64,000 bases of DNA from CANJBX01 sp035556735 (GTDB lineage: Bacteria; Pseudomonadota; Alphaproteobacteria; Rhizobiales; Xanthobacteraceae): assembly GCA_035556735.1 (NCBI GenBank), contig DATMFF010000002.1, forward strand, positions 372,001 to 436,000, written 5' to 3'. Shown here in pieces: positions 26,582 to 34,831 of this stretch. Every line of letters starts with the position of its first letter. Position 1 is the first letter of the stretch. The notes beneath the pieces are model-generated. The model saw nothing but the letters and a program-made list of their open reading frames with translations. It had not been told where the DNA came from and made no database searches. Made by a program: the position numbers and the translations under genes.

Positions 26582-27496
26582 TCAGCGCCGTCCCAGGAGT
26601 CCGGCCGGCCGGAACGCCAGCGTGAGCAGCAGCAACCCGAACGACACCGCCGGCGCCCACGACGGTCCGTAGAACGTCGCGGTGATGCTCTCGACCACCC
26701 CGAGCAGCATCGCGCCGATGATCGTGCCGGTCAGGCTGCCGAGGCCGCCGAGCACGCAGATTGCGAACACGCGGCCGATGTACTCGCGTCCGACCGAGGG
26801 TTCGACCGGCTGGATGATGATCAGGAAGGCGCCGGCCATTGCGGCGGTGGCGATCGAGATCGCGAAGGCGATGCGCTTGATGCGCACGGGGCTCGCGGAC
26901 ATGAGCTGCAGGGCAAGCTGGTCTTGCGCCACCGCCATGATGGCGCGCCCGATGAATGTGCGCTTGATGATGGTCAGCAGCACGCCGAACATCACGAGCG
27001 ACATCACGCAGGGCACCAGCATGCGCATGGGCAGATCGGCGATCAGCGCCGGCAGCGCGCCTTCGGGCGCGCCCCACGACTGCAGGAAGCGTCCGAAGCT
27101 CTGATCGATGTAGGCGGCCTGCACGTAGCGGTAGTCGACACCGAACACGAGGATCAGCAGCACTTCGGTGATGAACAGCAGCCCGAAGAAGAAGGCGAGG
27201 CCGGTGAGGGCCTCCTTCCCGCGTTTCTCGAATGACAGGTAGTAGACCTGATAGACCAGCGCCCCCAATGCGTAGAACGCCGGCAGCACGATGATGCCGC
27301 TCAGGATCGGGTCGATGCCGAGGCTGATGTTGAGGATGTAGGCGATATACGACCCGAGGATGATGAAGGCCGGGTGCGCGATGTTGACGATGTCGAGGAT
27401 GCCGAACGAGATCGAGATGCCGACGGTGACGGCGGCATAGAAGCCGCCCAGCAGCAGGCCGGCGATCAGCGCGCTGACGAGAAGGTCCAGGGACAT
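26582..27496 (-). CDS. livH: Branched-chain-type ABC transporter permease LivH
   Basis: The product is about 304 residues with eight or more helices: GFYAAVTVGISISFGILDIV, NIAHPAFIILGSYIAY and SVGREYIGRVFAICVLGGLG are LivH hallmarks. I place the start at MSLDLLVSAL (27496), preceded by a GGAGGGGGGAAA block at a rather long spacing; an ATG at 27520 would add eight residues. It is the first gene of the permease-ATPase operon. No binding-protein gene lies upstream of it on this strand. Confidence 0.92.
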   Translation of the reverse strand: MSLDLLVSALIAGLLLGGFYAAVTVGISISFGILDIVNIAHPAFIILGSYIAYILNISLGIDPILSGIIVLPAFYALGALVYQVYYLSFEKRGKEALTGLAFFFGLLFITEVLLILVFGVDYRYVQAAYIDQSFGRFLQSWGAPEGALPALIADLPMRMLVPCVMSLVMFGVLLTIIKRTFIGRAIMAVAQDQLALQLMSASPVRIKRIAFAISIATAAMAGAFLIIIQPVEPSVGREYIGRVFAICVLGGLGSLTGTIIGAMLLGVVESITATFYGPSWAPAVSFGLLLLTLAFRPAGLLGRR

Positions 27497-27617
27497 ATCG
27501 TACTCGTTTCCCCCCTCCATTGACGCCGCGGACTTGCGCCGCGGTGCGATGGCTGGTGGTCAGGAAGGTGACCTTGTTTTGCGGACAGTGTGACGGAAGC
27601 AATCCGTCTTGGCTAGT

Positions 27618-27639
27618 GTCACGTTACGCGCGGCGTGAC
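27618..27639. promoter_or_regulatory. Inverted repeat GTCACG-N10-CGTGAC upstream of the liv operon, candidate operator
   Basis: A perfect 6-bp inverted repeat, centre to centre 16 bp apart, lies about 120 bp upstream of the livH start and 40 bp past the end of the next upstream minus-strand gene. The distance fits a helix-turn-helix dimer on successive helical turns. No regulator is encoded nearby. No U-tract follows, so it does not look like a terminator. Confidence 0.35.
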
Positions 27640-27677
27640 GGAACGGGGGGTGTGGGCAAGATCACGGCGGCGCATGC

Positions 27678-28634
27678 TCAGCTGCGCCGCTTTGTCGCGC
27701 GCCGCACGCCCGCCATCTTCTCCAGCACCGCGCACACCGCCGCAGTGTCGTGCATCGCATGGCCGGTCGCCATCGCCGCTGAATAGATGGGCAGCGTCGC
27801 GCTCATCAGCGGCGTTGGGCAGCCGATCTGCGCGGCGTAGTCGCCGATCACGTCGAGGTCCTTCTGCCACACCTTGATCTTCATGGTGGCGGGCTCGTAG
27901 CGGTCCTTCACCATCATCGGCGCGCGCAGCTCGAACACGCGCGAGTTGCCTGCGCCGATCGAGACCAGCTCGAGCACGCGCTTTGGATCGAGCCCCGCCT
28001 TCATGCCCAGCACCATGGCCTCGGCGCTGGCCACGTTGTGGATCGCCACCAGCAGGTTGGCGACGTACTTCATGCGGCTGCCGTTGCCGTAGGCGCCGAG
28101 ATCGTGCACCGCGCGCGCGAATCCGAGGAACACCGGCCGCAACCTGCGGATCGCGGCCGTATCGCCGCTCGCGTAGACCACGAGGTCGCGCGTCCTGGCC
28201 TGCGCGCCGGTGCCGCTCACCGGACAATCCAGCGCGACGTGACCGGCCTTGGCCAGCGTGCGCTGCGCGGCGAGTTTGTCTTGCAGCGTGAAGGTGCTGG
28301 CCTCGATGATTGTGCGGCGCGGCAATTTCGCTGCCGCGATCGCCGCCGCTGTCGCGGCGAGCGCCTGCGGGCTCGGCAGGCTGGTGATGATCGTCGCCGC
28401 CGCGCGCGCCACCGCCGCCGCATCGGGGGTAAGCGCAACCCCGGCGCGCGCCGCCGCCCGCCGTGCGCGGGCATCGACGTCATAGCCGATCACGCGATAG
28501 CCGGCCTCGACCAGATTGCGCGCGAAGGCGCCGCCCATGATGCCCAGCCCGATGATGCCGATGGTGCCTTTGACCCGTCCCCTGGCGCGTCGTTTGGCAC
28601 GTCCCTTGGCGCGCGTGCGCGTGGGCATGGGCAC
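27678..28634 (-). CDS. NAD(P)-dependent beta-hydroxyacid dehydrogenase-family protein with basic N-terminal extension
   Basis: The 318-residue product belongs to the 3-hydroxyisobutyrate dehydrogenase/glyoxylate reductase family: Rossmann motif IGIIGLGIMGGAFARNLVEA, substrate-binding VALDCPVSGTGAQARTRDLV and the catalytic Lys region GNGSRMKYVANLLVAIHNVA. An unusual 22-residue Lys/Arg-rich leader precedes the Rossmann fold (MPMPTRTRAKGRAKRRARGR). GGGAGGAG five nt before the ATG at 28634 supports that start, so the leader is probably translated. The substrate is unknown. Confidence 0.85.
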   Translation of the reverse strand: MPMPTRTRAKGRAKRRARGRVKGTIGIIGLGIMGGAFARNLVEAGYRVIGYDVDARARRAAARAGVALTPDAAAVARAAATIITSLPSPQALAATAAAIAAAKLPRRTIIEASTFTLQDKLAAQRTLAKAGHVALDCPVSGTGAQARTRDLVVYASGDTAAIRRLRPVFLGFARAVHDLGAYGNGSRMKYVANLLVAIHNVASAEAMVLGMKAGLDPKRVLELVSIGAGNSRVFELRAPMMVKDRYEPATMKIKVWQKDLDVIGDYAAQIGCPTPLMSATLPIYSAAMATGHAMHDTAAVCAVLEKMAGVRRATKRRS

Positions 28635-28714
28635 TCCTCCCTGGTGTCGCTGCGCGTGATGACTCGCGCTCCCCGATCGCCTATCGTCGCGCAGCTTTCA
28701 TCTCGGGGGAAGAC

Positions 28715-29155
28715 ATGTCGATCACGCTCGCCCAGGCTTCGACCATCGTGGACGTTGCGCTCAGGAAGGGGCGCGAGCTCAACCTCAAGCCGCTGGTGGT
28801 GATCGTGCTCGACGCCGGCGGCCACCTCGTCTGCTACAAGCGCGAGGACAAGACCGGCATTCTGCGCTTCGAGATCTCCTACGCCAAGGCCTATGCCGCC
28901 CTCGGCATGGGCTTCGGCACGCGTGGCCTGTTCGAGCGCGTCCAGAAGAACCCGCTGTTCGTCACCGCCCTCGAGAGCGTCGCGCCGGGCAAGGTGATGC
29001 CCGTGCCGGGCGGCGTGCTCATCCAGAACGCGCAGGGCGAGACCGTCGGCGCCGTCGGCATCTCCGGCGACACCTCGGACAACGACGAGATCGCCGCGCT
29101 CGCCGGCATCGAGGCCGCCGGCCTCAAGGGCGAGACAGGCGGCGGGCGGGGGTAG
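28715..29155 (+). CDS. GlcG/HbpS-family protein (DUF336)
   Basis: The 146-residue product matches the GlcG/HbpS (DUF336) family: LAQASTIVDVALRKGRELNL, VVIVLDAGGHLVCYKREDKT, and VPGGVLIQNAQGETVGAVGI. Streptomyces HbpS binds haem and senses redox; most homologues lack an assigned function. GGGG-rich sequence precedes the ATG. The short Gly/Arg tail (GETGGGRG) is non-conserved. It is divergent from the dehydrogenase gene. Confidence 0.85.
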   Translation: MSITLAQASTIVDVALRKGRELNLKPLVVIVLDAGGHLVCYKREDKTGILRFEISYAKAYAALGMGFGTRGLFERVQKNPLFVTALESVAPGKVMPVPGGVLIQNAQGETVGAVGISGDTSDNDEIAALAGIEAAGLKGETGGGRG

Positions 29156-29218
29156 GGCCGGCTACGTCCATGCTGCTGGCCACGCATGACTTCAGACGGT
29201 GGCGCGGCAGCGAGCGGG

Positions 29219-29563
29219 CTACTCTAAACGCTCGATTTCGGACTGAATCGCCGCCCGCAGCGGCGGCAAGTCACGCTGGAGCGTCTCCCAAACGTAGCGC
29301 GCAGCAACATCTTCATAGTCGTGGCGATAGATGTTGCCGGCGCCGGCCATCTGCTTCCACGGGATCGCGGGATGCCGCGCTTTCAATTCATTCGTCAGGC
29401 GCCGCGACGCTTCCGAGATGATCTCGAGGCATCTCGTCACGGCATAAACTGTCTTGATATCAGCCACAAACTCCGACCGAGCCATTCCTTCGACAAAGCG
29501 TTCGGCGAGGGCGACGTGGTGCAGAATATCGCGAAGCGCAGTATCAGGCCGCTTAGAAGGCAT
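29219..29563 (-). CDS. HepT-like ribonuclease toxin (DUF86)
   Basis: The 114-residue product is a HEPN-fold DUF86 protein: DTALRDILHHVALAERFVEG, AVTRCLEIISEASRRL, and the active-site region GAGNIYRHDYEDVAARYVWE (Arg80, His81, Tyr83). HepT toxins are RNases that are silenced when the paired MNT nucleotidyltransferase AMPylates a Tyr near the active site. The start at 29563 overlaps the MNT gene by 11 nt, so translation is coupled with the antitoxin first. Confidence 0.85.
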   Translation of the reverse strand: MPSKRPDTALRDILHHVALAERFVEGMARSEFVADIKTVYAVTRCLEIISEASRRLTNELKARHPAIPWKQMAGAGNIYRHDYEDVAARYVWETLQRDLPPLRAAIQSEIERLE

Positions 29564-29858
29564 AGATGGCGTCAGTGGTCGCCGCCGGGCTAACATAAGG
29601 CTTGAGCGCATCGCGGCTGACAACGTCGATAGGGCGATCGAAAAGGCTTGCGATGAACTCTTTCAAAGCGACGTATTCGTAGACGCCGATATGCGCCTCG
29701 GGGTCGACCTCGATCATGACGTCGATATCGCTGTCGGGCCGGTCGTCGCCGCGCGCGACTGATCCAAACAAGGCGGCGTGGCACACGCCGCGCGCGCGCA
29801 ATGCGGCCTCAGAGCGGCGCAAAACAGCGAGGGCCTCGCGTCTGTTCATGACGCCCAT
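29553..29858 (-). CDS. MNT-domain nucleotidyltransferase antitoxin
   Basis: The 101-residue product is a minimal nucleotidyltransferase with the signature ALFGSVARGDDRPDSDIDVM (Gly32-Ser33, Asp44, Asp46). MntA-type antitoxins AMPylate the HepT partner. The gene precedes hepT with an 11-nt overlap, in the usual antitoxin-first order. An ATG at 29849 is an alternative start. It lies beside a catabolic operon and no mobile element was seen. Confidence 0.88.
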   Translation of the reverse strand: MGVMNRREALAVLRRSEAALRARGVCHAALFGSVARGDDRPDSDIDVMIEVDPEAHIGVYEYVALKEFIASLFDRPIDVVSRDALKPYVSPAATTDAIYAF

Positions 29859-29898
29859 CTAGCATATTCGAGGCCTATCGGGGAGCCCTCGTCGTGCC

Positions 29899-30855
29899 CT
29901 ACTTGATCGCCTGCGGGTTGATCGGCGAGCCCGTGCCGCCGGTGATCACCAGCGGCGGGCCGCAGAAGAAGAACTCGTAGGTCCTGTCCGCGGCGCAGTC
30001 CTCGGCAAGCTCCTTGAGATAGAACATCTCGCCCATGGTGAGCCCCATCGCCGGGATCACCACCCAGTGCCAGGGCTGGTTGGCTTCCGTCGTCTCGTTC
30101 GGCCGCACCTCGACGCCCCAGGTGTCGGTGCAGATCGCCGCGATTTCCTTGTCCTGGCACCAGTAGCAGTTCTCGAACTTGACGCCCGGCGCGTCGCCGC
30201 CGGCGTAGGCGCCCCAGTTCTTCTGCGCGAGACAGCGCTCCATCTGTCCGGTACGGACGATGACGAAGTCGCCGCGCCCGATGGTCACGTTCTGCGCCGC
30301 GGCACAGGCATCGAGCTCCTCGTTCGAGATGCCGTAGCCGTCGGGCAGCCAGTCCATTCCCTTGAAGCGCGGGATGTCGAGCAGCACGCCGCGTCCGACC
30401 ATCTTGTTCCTGGAGTGCTCGATGCCGAGCTTGCCGAGCCCGTTGCTGTCCACGAGTCGCGCGTCGTGGCCGTTGTACATCTTTTCCTCGTAGAAGATGT
30501 GGCCGAGCGAATCCCAGTGCGTCGCGCATTGCACGGGCATGTTGATGGCATCGTCCGCGTAGCGGATGTTCGGCACGACGTCCTGCCGCCCCGCCACCGC
30601 GTCGGTGCCGGTCGCCAGCATGGTGTGGATCGGGTTCCAGCGGCCGCCGAACAGGCCGGTCTGCGGGCCGTTGCGGTCGAGCGGGATGCCGAGCGCGAAC
30701 ACCTTGCCTTTTCGCACCAGGCCGGCGGCCCGCACGATGTCCTCGGGGCGGATGTGATTGAGCGTCCCGATCTGGTCGTCCTTGCCCCAGCGCCCCCAGT
30801 TCTTGAGCTTCTCCGTCGCGTCCGCGATCGCCGTCTTGCCGACCGTGATGTTCAT
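29899..30855 (-). CDS. Cyclase-family (kynurenine formamidase-like) hydrolase
   Basis: The 318-residue product matches the metal-dependent cyclase family (PF04199 type): GRWGKDDQIGTLNHIRPEDI, the metal site CATHWDSLGHIFYE with His-Asp-His, and the C-terminal DCAADRTYEFFF region. Family members hydrolyse amides or cyclic esters (kynurenine formamidase, isatin hydrolase). The ATG has GGGAGGA five nt upstream. It follows the CoxL-like gene by 40 bp and is probably the last gene of the molybdenum hydroxylase operon, which suggests ring hydroxylation followed by hydrolysis. Confidence 0.87.
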   Translation of the reverse strand: MNITVGKTAIADATEKLKNWGRWGKDDQIGTLNHIRPEDIVRAAGLVRKGKVFALGIPLDRNGPQTGLFGGRWNPIHTMLATGTDAVAGRQDVVPNIRYADDAINMPVQCATHWDSLGHIFYEEKMYNGHDARLVDSNGLGKLGIEHSRNKMVGRGVLLDIPRFKGMDWLPDGYGISNEELDACAAAQNVTIGRGDFVIVRTGQMERCLAQKNWGAYAGGDAPGVKFENCYWCQDKEIAAICTDTWGVEVRPNETTEANQPWHWVVIPAMGLTMGEMFYLKELAEDCAADRTYEFFFCGPPLVITGGTGSPINPQAIK

Positions 30856-30895
30856 CCGATCCTCCCGCAGTCCGCTCCCGCCGTGACGGCGGGCG

Positions 30896-33292
30896 TCAAA
30901 TTTTCCCGAGCGCCGCGAGCACGCGGTCCGGCGTCACCGGGATCGCAGTGATGGGCTTTGCGCCCAAGGGCCGCAGCGCGTCGTTGATGGCGTTGACGAC
31001 GCAGGCCGGCGCGCCGGCCGTGCCGGCCTCGCCCGCGCCCTTGGCGCCGAGCTCGGAGTCCGCCGTCGGCGTCACCACGTGTCCGATCTCGATATCGGGC
31101 ATCTCGGGCGCCATCGGCACGAGATAGTCCGCCATGTTGCCGTTCACGAGCTGCCCGCGCTCATCGTAGACGCAATGCTCGAACAGTGCGGCGCCGATCC
31201 CCTGCACGATCCCGCCGCGGATCTGCTCGTCGACGAGCTGCGGGTTGATGACCGTGCCGCAGTCCTCGACGCACCAGTGTTTGAGGAGAGAGACGAAGCC
31301 GGTGTCGGTGTCCACTTCGACGCAGCTCGCCTGCACGCCGTTGGTGAAGGCGAAGGGCCAGGCGCGCGGCACGTAATGGCGCGTCGCCACCAGCTCCGGC
31401 TGGAAGCCGGGCGGCAGCGTGTCGGGGCGGAAGTAGACGATGCGCGCCACCTCGTCGAGGCCGATGCGCTCGGTGCCCGTGGCGCGGTCGACCACGACGC
31501 CATTCCGAACGTCGAGCGTCTCGGGCTTGGCCTGCAGGATGGACCCTGCGGCGGCGAGGACGTTGTCGCGCAGAGCCTTGCCGGCCTGCCACGCCGCCTC
31601 GCCGCCGATGCCCGCAGCCCGGGACGCCCAGGTGCCGCCGCCGTAAGGTGTGTTGTCGGTGTCGCCCATGATCACGCGCACGTGCCCGATCGGCACGCCG
31701 AACGCGCTGGCGACGCACTGCGCGATGACGGCCTCCGCGCCCTGGCCCTGTTCGCTCACGCCCGTGTGCACGAACACCGCGCCGGTCGCGTCGAGCCGGA
31801 CGGTTGCCCCGTCCTGCGCCGAGATGCGCGCGCCGCCGACCCCGTAGAACGCCGCCGACGGGTTGGTCACCTCGATGAACGAGGCAAACCCGATGCCGCG
31901 GTGGATGCCCTGTTCGCGCAGGCGCGCCTGCTCGGCGCGCAATCCCGCGTAGTTCATCATCGCGTCGAGGTGAGCGAGGGAGGCGTGGTGCGAGAGCGCC
32001 TCGAACTTGATGCCCGACGGGCCCGATGCCGGATAGGCGTCGTCTGCGATGAGATTGCGACGGCGCAGCTCGAGCGGGTCCATGCCGATCTTCGCCGCCG
32101 CGAGCTCGACCAGTCCCTCCGTCACCTGCGTCGCGATCGGATGGCCGACCGCGCGATACTGGCACATGACGTTCTTGTTCTGGAACACGACGCGGGCGCG
32201 CGCGCGATAATTCTGGCAGGTGTAGGGCCCGCCCACGAGGTTCACCACCTGGTTGGCCTCGATGCCCGACGTGCGCGGATAGACCGAATAGGGCCCGATG
32301 CCGGTGAGGTCGTCGATCTCCCAGGCGGTGATCGTGCCGTCGTTCTTCACGCCGATCTTGGCGGTGATGCGGTGATCGCGCGCATGGATGTCGGTGACGA
32401 AGCTCTCCAGCCGGTCGGCGACGAACTTCACGGGCCGACCGAGCAGCTTCGACAGCGCCACGGTCGCCATCTCGTCGGCATAGGTGTGCACCTTGATGCC
32501 GAACGAGCCGCCCACGTCCTTGGTCAGCACCCGCACCTGATGCTCCGCCAGCCCGAGGTGCTTGGCGAACAGGTTCTGCATCATGTGCGGCGCCTGCGTG
32601 CCCTGGTAGACGGTGAGGCGCTGTTCGCCGAGGTTCCAGTCGGCGACGATGGCGCGCGGCTCGTTGGTCACGCCTGTGTGCCGGCCGAACACGAACGTCG
32701 TTTCCACTACCGCGTCGGCCTCGCGCAGGCCCTTGTCGGGATCGCCTGCGACATGCGTGCGCTCCCAGGTCAGGTTGTCGCCCAGCGCAGGATGGATCAC
32801 GGGTACGCCGGGATCGAGCGCGGTCTCCGCATCCACCACCGCCGGCAGTTCCTCGTAGTCGACCGCGACGAGTTCGCAGGCGTCCTCCGCCTGCGCGCGC
32901 GTCCTGGCCACCACCGCGCACACGGCTTCCCCGCGCCAGCAGGCGATCTGCGGCGCGATGGCGTGCTGCGGCGCCGACTTGATGCCCTTGAGGTGCGTGA
33001 GCACGCCGACCCAGGGCGTGATCACCTTGGCGAGCTCCGCCCCTGTAACGACGGCAATCACGCCGGCGGCTTTTTTTGCCGCGGTCGTGTCGATACTGCG
33101 GATGCGGGCATGGGCGTGCGGCGAGCGCACGAAGGCGGCATGCGCCATGCGCGGCAGCGTGACGTCGCTGACGTACTGCCCGCGCCCCTGCATCAGGCGG
33201 CCGAGGTTGGGCCGGGGCACCGATCGCCCGATGTAGGAGTTCGGCCGGTCGAGCGCGCTGAGCGCGGAGGGCACGTCGTCCGTGATCTTCAT
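30896..33292 (-). CDS. Molybdenum hydroxylase large subunit (CO dehydrogenase/xanthine dehydrogenase family)
   Basis: The 798-residue product is a molybdopterin-binding large subunit of the xanthine oxidase superfamily: entry domain RSVPRPNLGRLMQGRGQYVS, MoCo loops KDVGGSFGIKVHTYADEMA and GVSEQGQGAEAVIAQ, and the catalytic Glu in GAKGAGEAGTAGAPACVVNA. The active-site loop reads CQYRAVGHP, not the AYRCSFR of true form I CO dehydrogenase, so it is a CoxL-like hydroxylase of another substrate, not a CO oxidiser. It is the third gene of the operon, 160 bp after the small subunit with a repeat in between. Confidence 0.9.
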   Translation of the reverse strand: MKITDDVPSALSALDRPNSYIGRSVPRPNLGRLMQGRGQYVSDVTLPRMAHAAFVRSPHAHARIRSIDTTAAKKAAGVIAVVTGAELAKVITPWVGVLTHLKGIKSAPQHAIAPQIACWRGEAVCAVVARTRAQAEDACELVAVDYEELPAVVDAETALDPGVPVIHPALGDNLTWERTHVAGDPDKGLREADAVVETTFVFGRHTGVTNEPRAIVADWNLGEQRLTVYQGTQAPHMMQNLFAKHLGLAEHQVRVLTKDVGGSFGIKVHTYADEMATVALSKLLGRPVKFVADRLESFVTDIHARDHRITAKIGVKNDGTITAWEIDDLTGIGPYSVYPRTSGIEANQVVNLVGGPYTCQNYRARARVVFQNKNVMCQYRAVGHPIATQVTEGLVELAAAKIGMDPLELRRRNLIADDAYPASGPSGIKFEALSHHASLAHLDAMMNYAGLRAEQARLREQGIHRGIGFASFIEVTNPSAAFYGVGGARISAQDGATVRLDATGAVFVHTGVSEQGQGAEAVIAQCVASAFGVPIGHVRVIMGDTDNTPYGGGTWASRAAGIGGEAAWQAGKALRDNVLAAAGSILQAKPETLDVRNGVVVDRATGTERIGLDEVARIVYFRPDTLPPGFQPELVATRHYVPRAWPFAFTNGVQASCVEVDTDTGFVSLLKHWCVEDCGTVINPQLVDEQIRGGIVQGIGAALFEHCVYDERGQLVNGNMADYLVPMAPEMPDIEIGHVVTPTADSELGAKGAGEAGTAGAPACVVNAINDALRPLGAKPITAIPVTPDRVLAALGKI

Positions 33293-33310
33293 GGCGTGCC
33301 GTCCCCTTGT

Positions 33311-33400
33311 GTCATTGCGAGAAGGGCGTCAGCCCGACGAAGCAATCCAGCGCTGAGCCGCCGCTCTGGATTGCGTCGTCGCTTCGCTCCTCGCAATGAC
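33311..33400. repeat. 90-bp palindromic MITE-like repeat inside the molybdenum hydroxylase operon
   Basis: Terminal inverted repeats GTCATTGCGAG and CTCGCAATGAC (11 bp, perfect) bracket inner inverted segments ACGAAGCAATCCAG and CTGGATTGCGTCGT. The whole can fold into one long hairpin. It lies in the gap between the small- and large-subunit genes. A lone half of the same family lies at 48105-48140. The family is common in Hyphomicrobiales genomes (recalled). Confidence 0.88.
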
Positions 33401-33452
33401 GAGTTCCGGGCGACAACGTTCGCTGGGGCGGATGCGCCGTGTCCCCGCCATC

Positions 33453-33935
33453 TCATCGTTTCGTGCTCCGCTCCTGCGCCACCGCCTCCACCGCGTCGAC
33501 GATCGCCTGGTAGCCGGTGCAGCGGCAGTAGTTGCCCGACAGATGCACACGGATGCGCGCGCGATCGGGCGCGGGCTCGTTTTCAAGCAGATCGTGCGCG
33601 GTGAGCAGCATGCCCGGCGTGCAGAAGCCGCATTGCAGCGCGTTGCGCGCCTCGAACGCGGCCTGCAGGTCGGCGATCTCGCCCGCGTCCGACAGGCCCT
33701 CGATGGTCTCGACACGGCAGCCGTCGCACTGCGCCGCCAGCATCAGGCATCCGCGCACGATCACGCCGTCGACGCGCACCGTGCAGGCCCCGCACACGCC
33801 GTGCTCGCAGCCGACATGGCTGCCGGTGAGCGCGAGGTCCTCGCGCAGGAAGTCGACCAGGCTCTTGCGCGCCTCGACACGTTCGCGCACCTCCTCGCCG
33901 TTCACGGTCAGCGTGATCTCCACGACGTCGTTCAT
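33453..33935 (-). CDS. Molybdenum hydroxylase [2Fe-2S] small subunit (CoxS-like)
   Basis: The 160-residue product has both iron-sulfur modules: a plant-ferredoxin cluster GCEHGVCGACTVRVDG and the C-terminal cluster CGFCTPGM with NYCRCTGYQAIVDAVE. It transfers electrons from the molybdenum site to FAD. It overlaps the end of the FAD subunit gene by 4 nt (ATGA). Confidence 0.95.
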   Translation of the reverse strand: MNDVVEITLTVNGEEVRERVEARKSLVDFLREDLALTGSHVGCEHGVCGACTVRVDGVIVRGCLMLAAQCDGCRVETIEGLSDAGEIADLQAAFEARNALQCGFCTPGMLLTAHDLLENEPAPDRARIRVHLSGNYCRCTGYQAIVDAVEAVAQERSTKR

Positions 33936-34780
33936 GCGCGGCCTCCTTCGCGCAACTGCGCGACGACCCGCCGCAGCAGCACGCCGGCGAGGTGGCGGCG
34001 CGCCGCCGCGCTGGCGTGCACGTCGTCGGCAGGCTGCAGGTCCCGCTCGAGCGCTGCGACGGCGCCGTTGAGATCGGCCGCCGCGAGCCTCGCCTCGGCC
34101 GCGCGGGCGCGCACGGGTGTTGCGGCGACGCCGAAGAACACGAGGCGCGGATCGCGCAGCGCGCTGCCCTCGGCTTGTGCGCGGGCGGCGAGGCCGACGA
34201 GGGCGTAGTCGCCGTGCCGGCGGGCCAATTCGGCGAAGCCGAAGCGTTCGCCCGCCCTCACCACCGGCACGCAGACCTTGGTCAGCACCTCGTGCGGACC
34301 GAGCGCGGTCTCGAACAGTCCCTTGAAGAACTGCTCTGCTTTCACGCGCCGCTGACCGCCGGCGCCGGCAATCTCGATTTCGCCATCAAGCGCGAGGATA
34401 CACGCGGGCAGTTCCGCGGCGGGATCGGCGAGGGCGATCGAGCCGCCGACGGTTCCGCGGTTGCGGATGGCGGGATGGGCGATGTGGGGCAGGGCCATGG
34501 CGATGAGCGGTGCGAGGGCGGCGACGTCCGGGGCCTCCTCGGCCTGCACATGCCGCACCAGCGCGCCGATCTCCAGCCAGTCGCCGCGGCGCACAATATC
34601 GCGCAGCGCGTGAATGTGGTTGATGTCCACCAGAAGGCGCGGCGACGACAGCCGCATGTTCAGCGTCGGCATCAGGCTCTGGCCGCCGGCCAGGATTCGG
34701 CTCTCCGGCTCGCCGCGCAAAAGCTCGATGGCATGATCGAGCGAGCGCGCCCTGGCATAGGCAAACGCCGACGGCTTCAC
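33932..34780 (-). CDS. Molybdenum hydroxylase FAD subunit (CoxM-like)
   Basis: The 282-residue product is the FAD-binding medium subunit: ARSLDHAIELLRGEPESRIL, the FAD loop AGGQSLMPTLNMRLSSP, and TVGGSIALADPAAELPACIL. I start it at a GTG at 34780, which has GGGAGG eight nt upstream and gives the usual family N-terminus (KPSAFAYARARS). The open frame to 34942 would add 54 residues that include Cys/Arg-rich noncoding-like sequence and overlap the divergent promoter region. First gene of the operon. Confidence 0.92.
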   Translation of the reverse strand: MKPSAFAYARARSLDHAIELLRGEPESRILAGGQSLMPTLNMRLSSPRLLVDINHIHALRDIVRRGDWLEIGALVRHVQAEEAPDVAALAPLIAMALPHIAHPAIRNRGTVGGSIALADPAAELPACILALDGEIEIAGAGGQRRVKAEQFFKGLFETALGPHEVLTKVCVPVVRAGERFGFAELARRHGDYALVGLAARAQAEGSALRDPRLVFFGVAATPVRARAAEARLAAADLNGAVAALERDLQPADDVHASAAARRHLAGVLLRRVVAQLREGGRA

Positions 34781-34831
34781 GCTGAACGCCTCCCAAACGC
34801 CCCCGGACTGCGCCGGATTGGCCGGCGCGTA

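Noticed and set aside
24891..27602. Single 903-codon minus-strand frame spanning livG, livM and livH
   Set aside because: Only the last 245 codons are real (LivG). The upstream part reads livM and livH in a wrong frame and is Arg/His/Ala-rich.
29219..29858. MNT/HepT pair as evidence of a defence island or mobile element
   Set aside because: No integrase, transposase, attachment site, restriction or phage gene flanks it; neighbours are metabolic with normal composition.
31079..33604. Plus-strand open frame of 841 codons opposite the molybdenum hydroxylase large subunit
   Set aside because: Antisense shadow of a clear coding gene; composition is His/Arg/Asp-rich and shows no domain.
30896..34780. 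Aerobic carbon monoxide dehydrogenase operon
   Set aside because: The large subunit lacks the AYRCSFR active-site loop with its Cys, no coxDEF-type maturation genes are present, and hydrolase genes accompany it.
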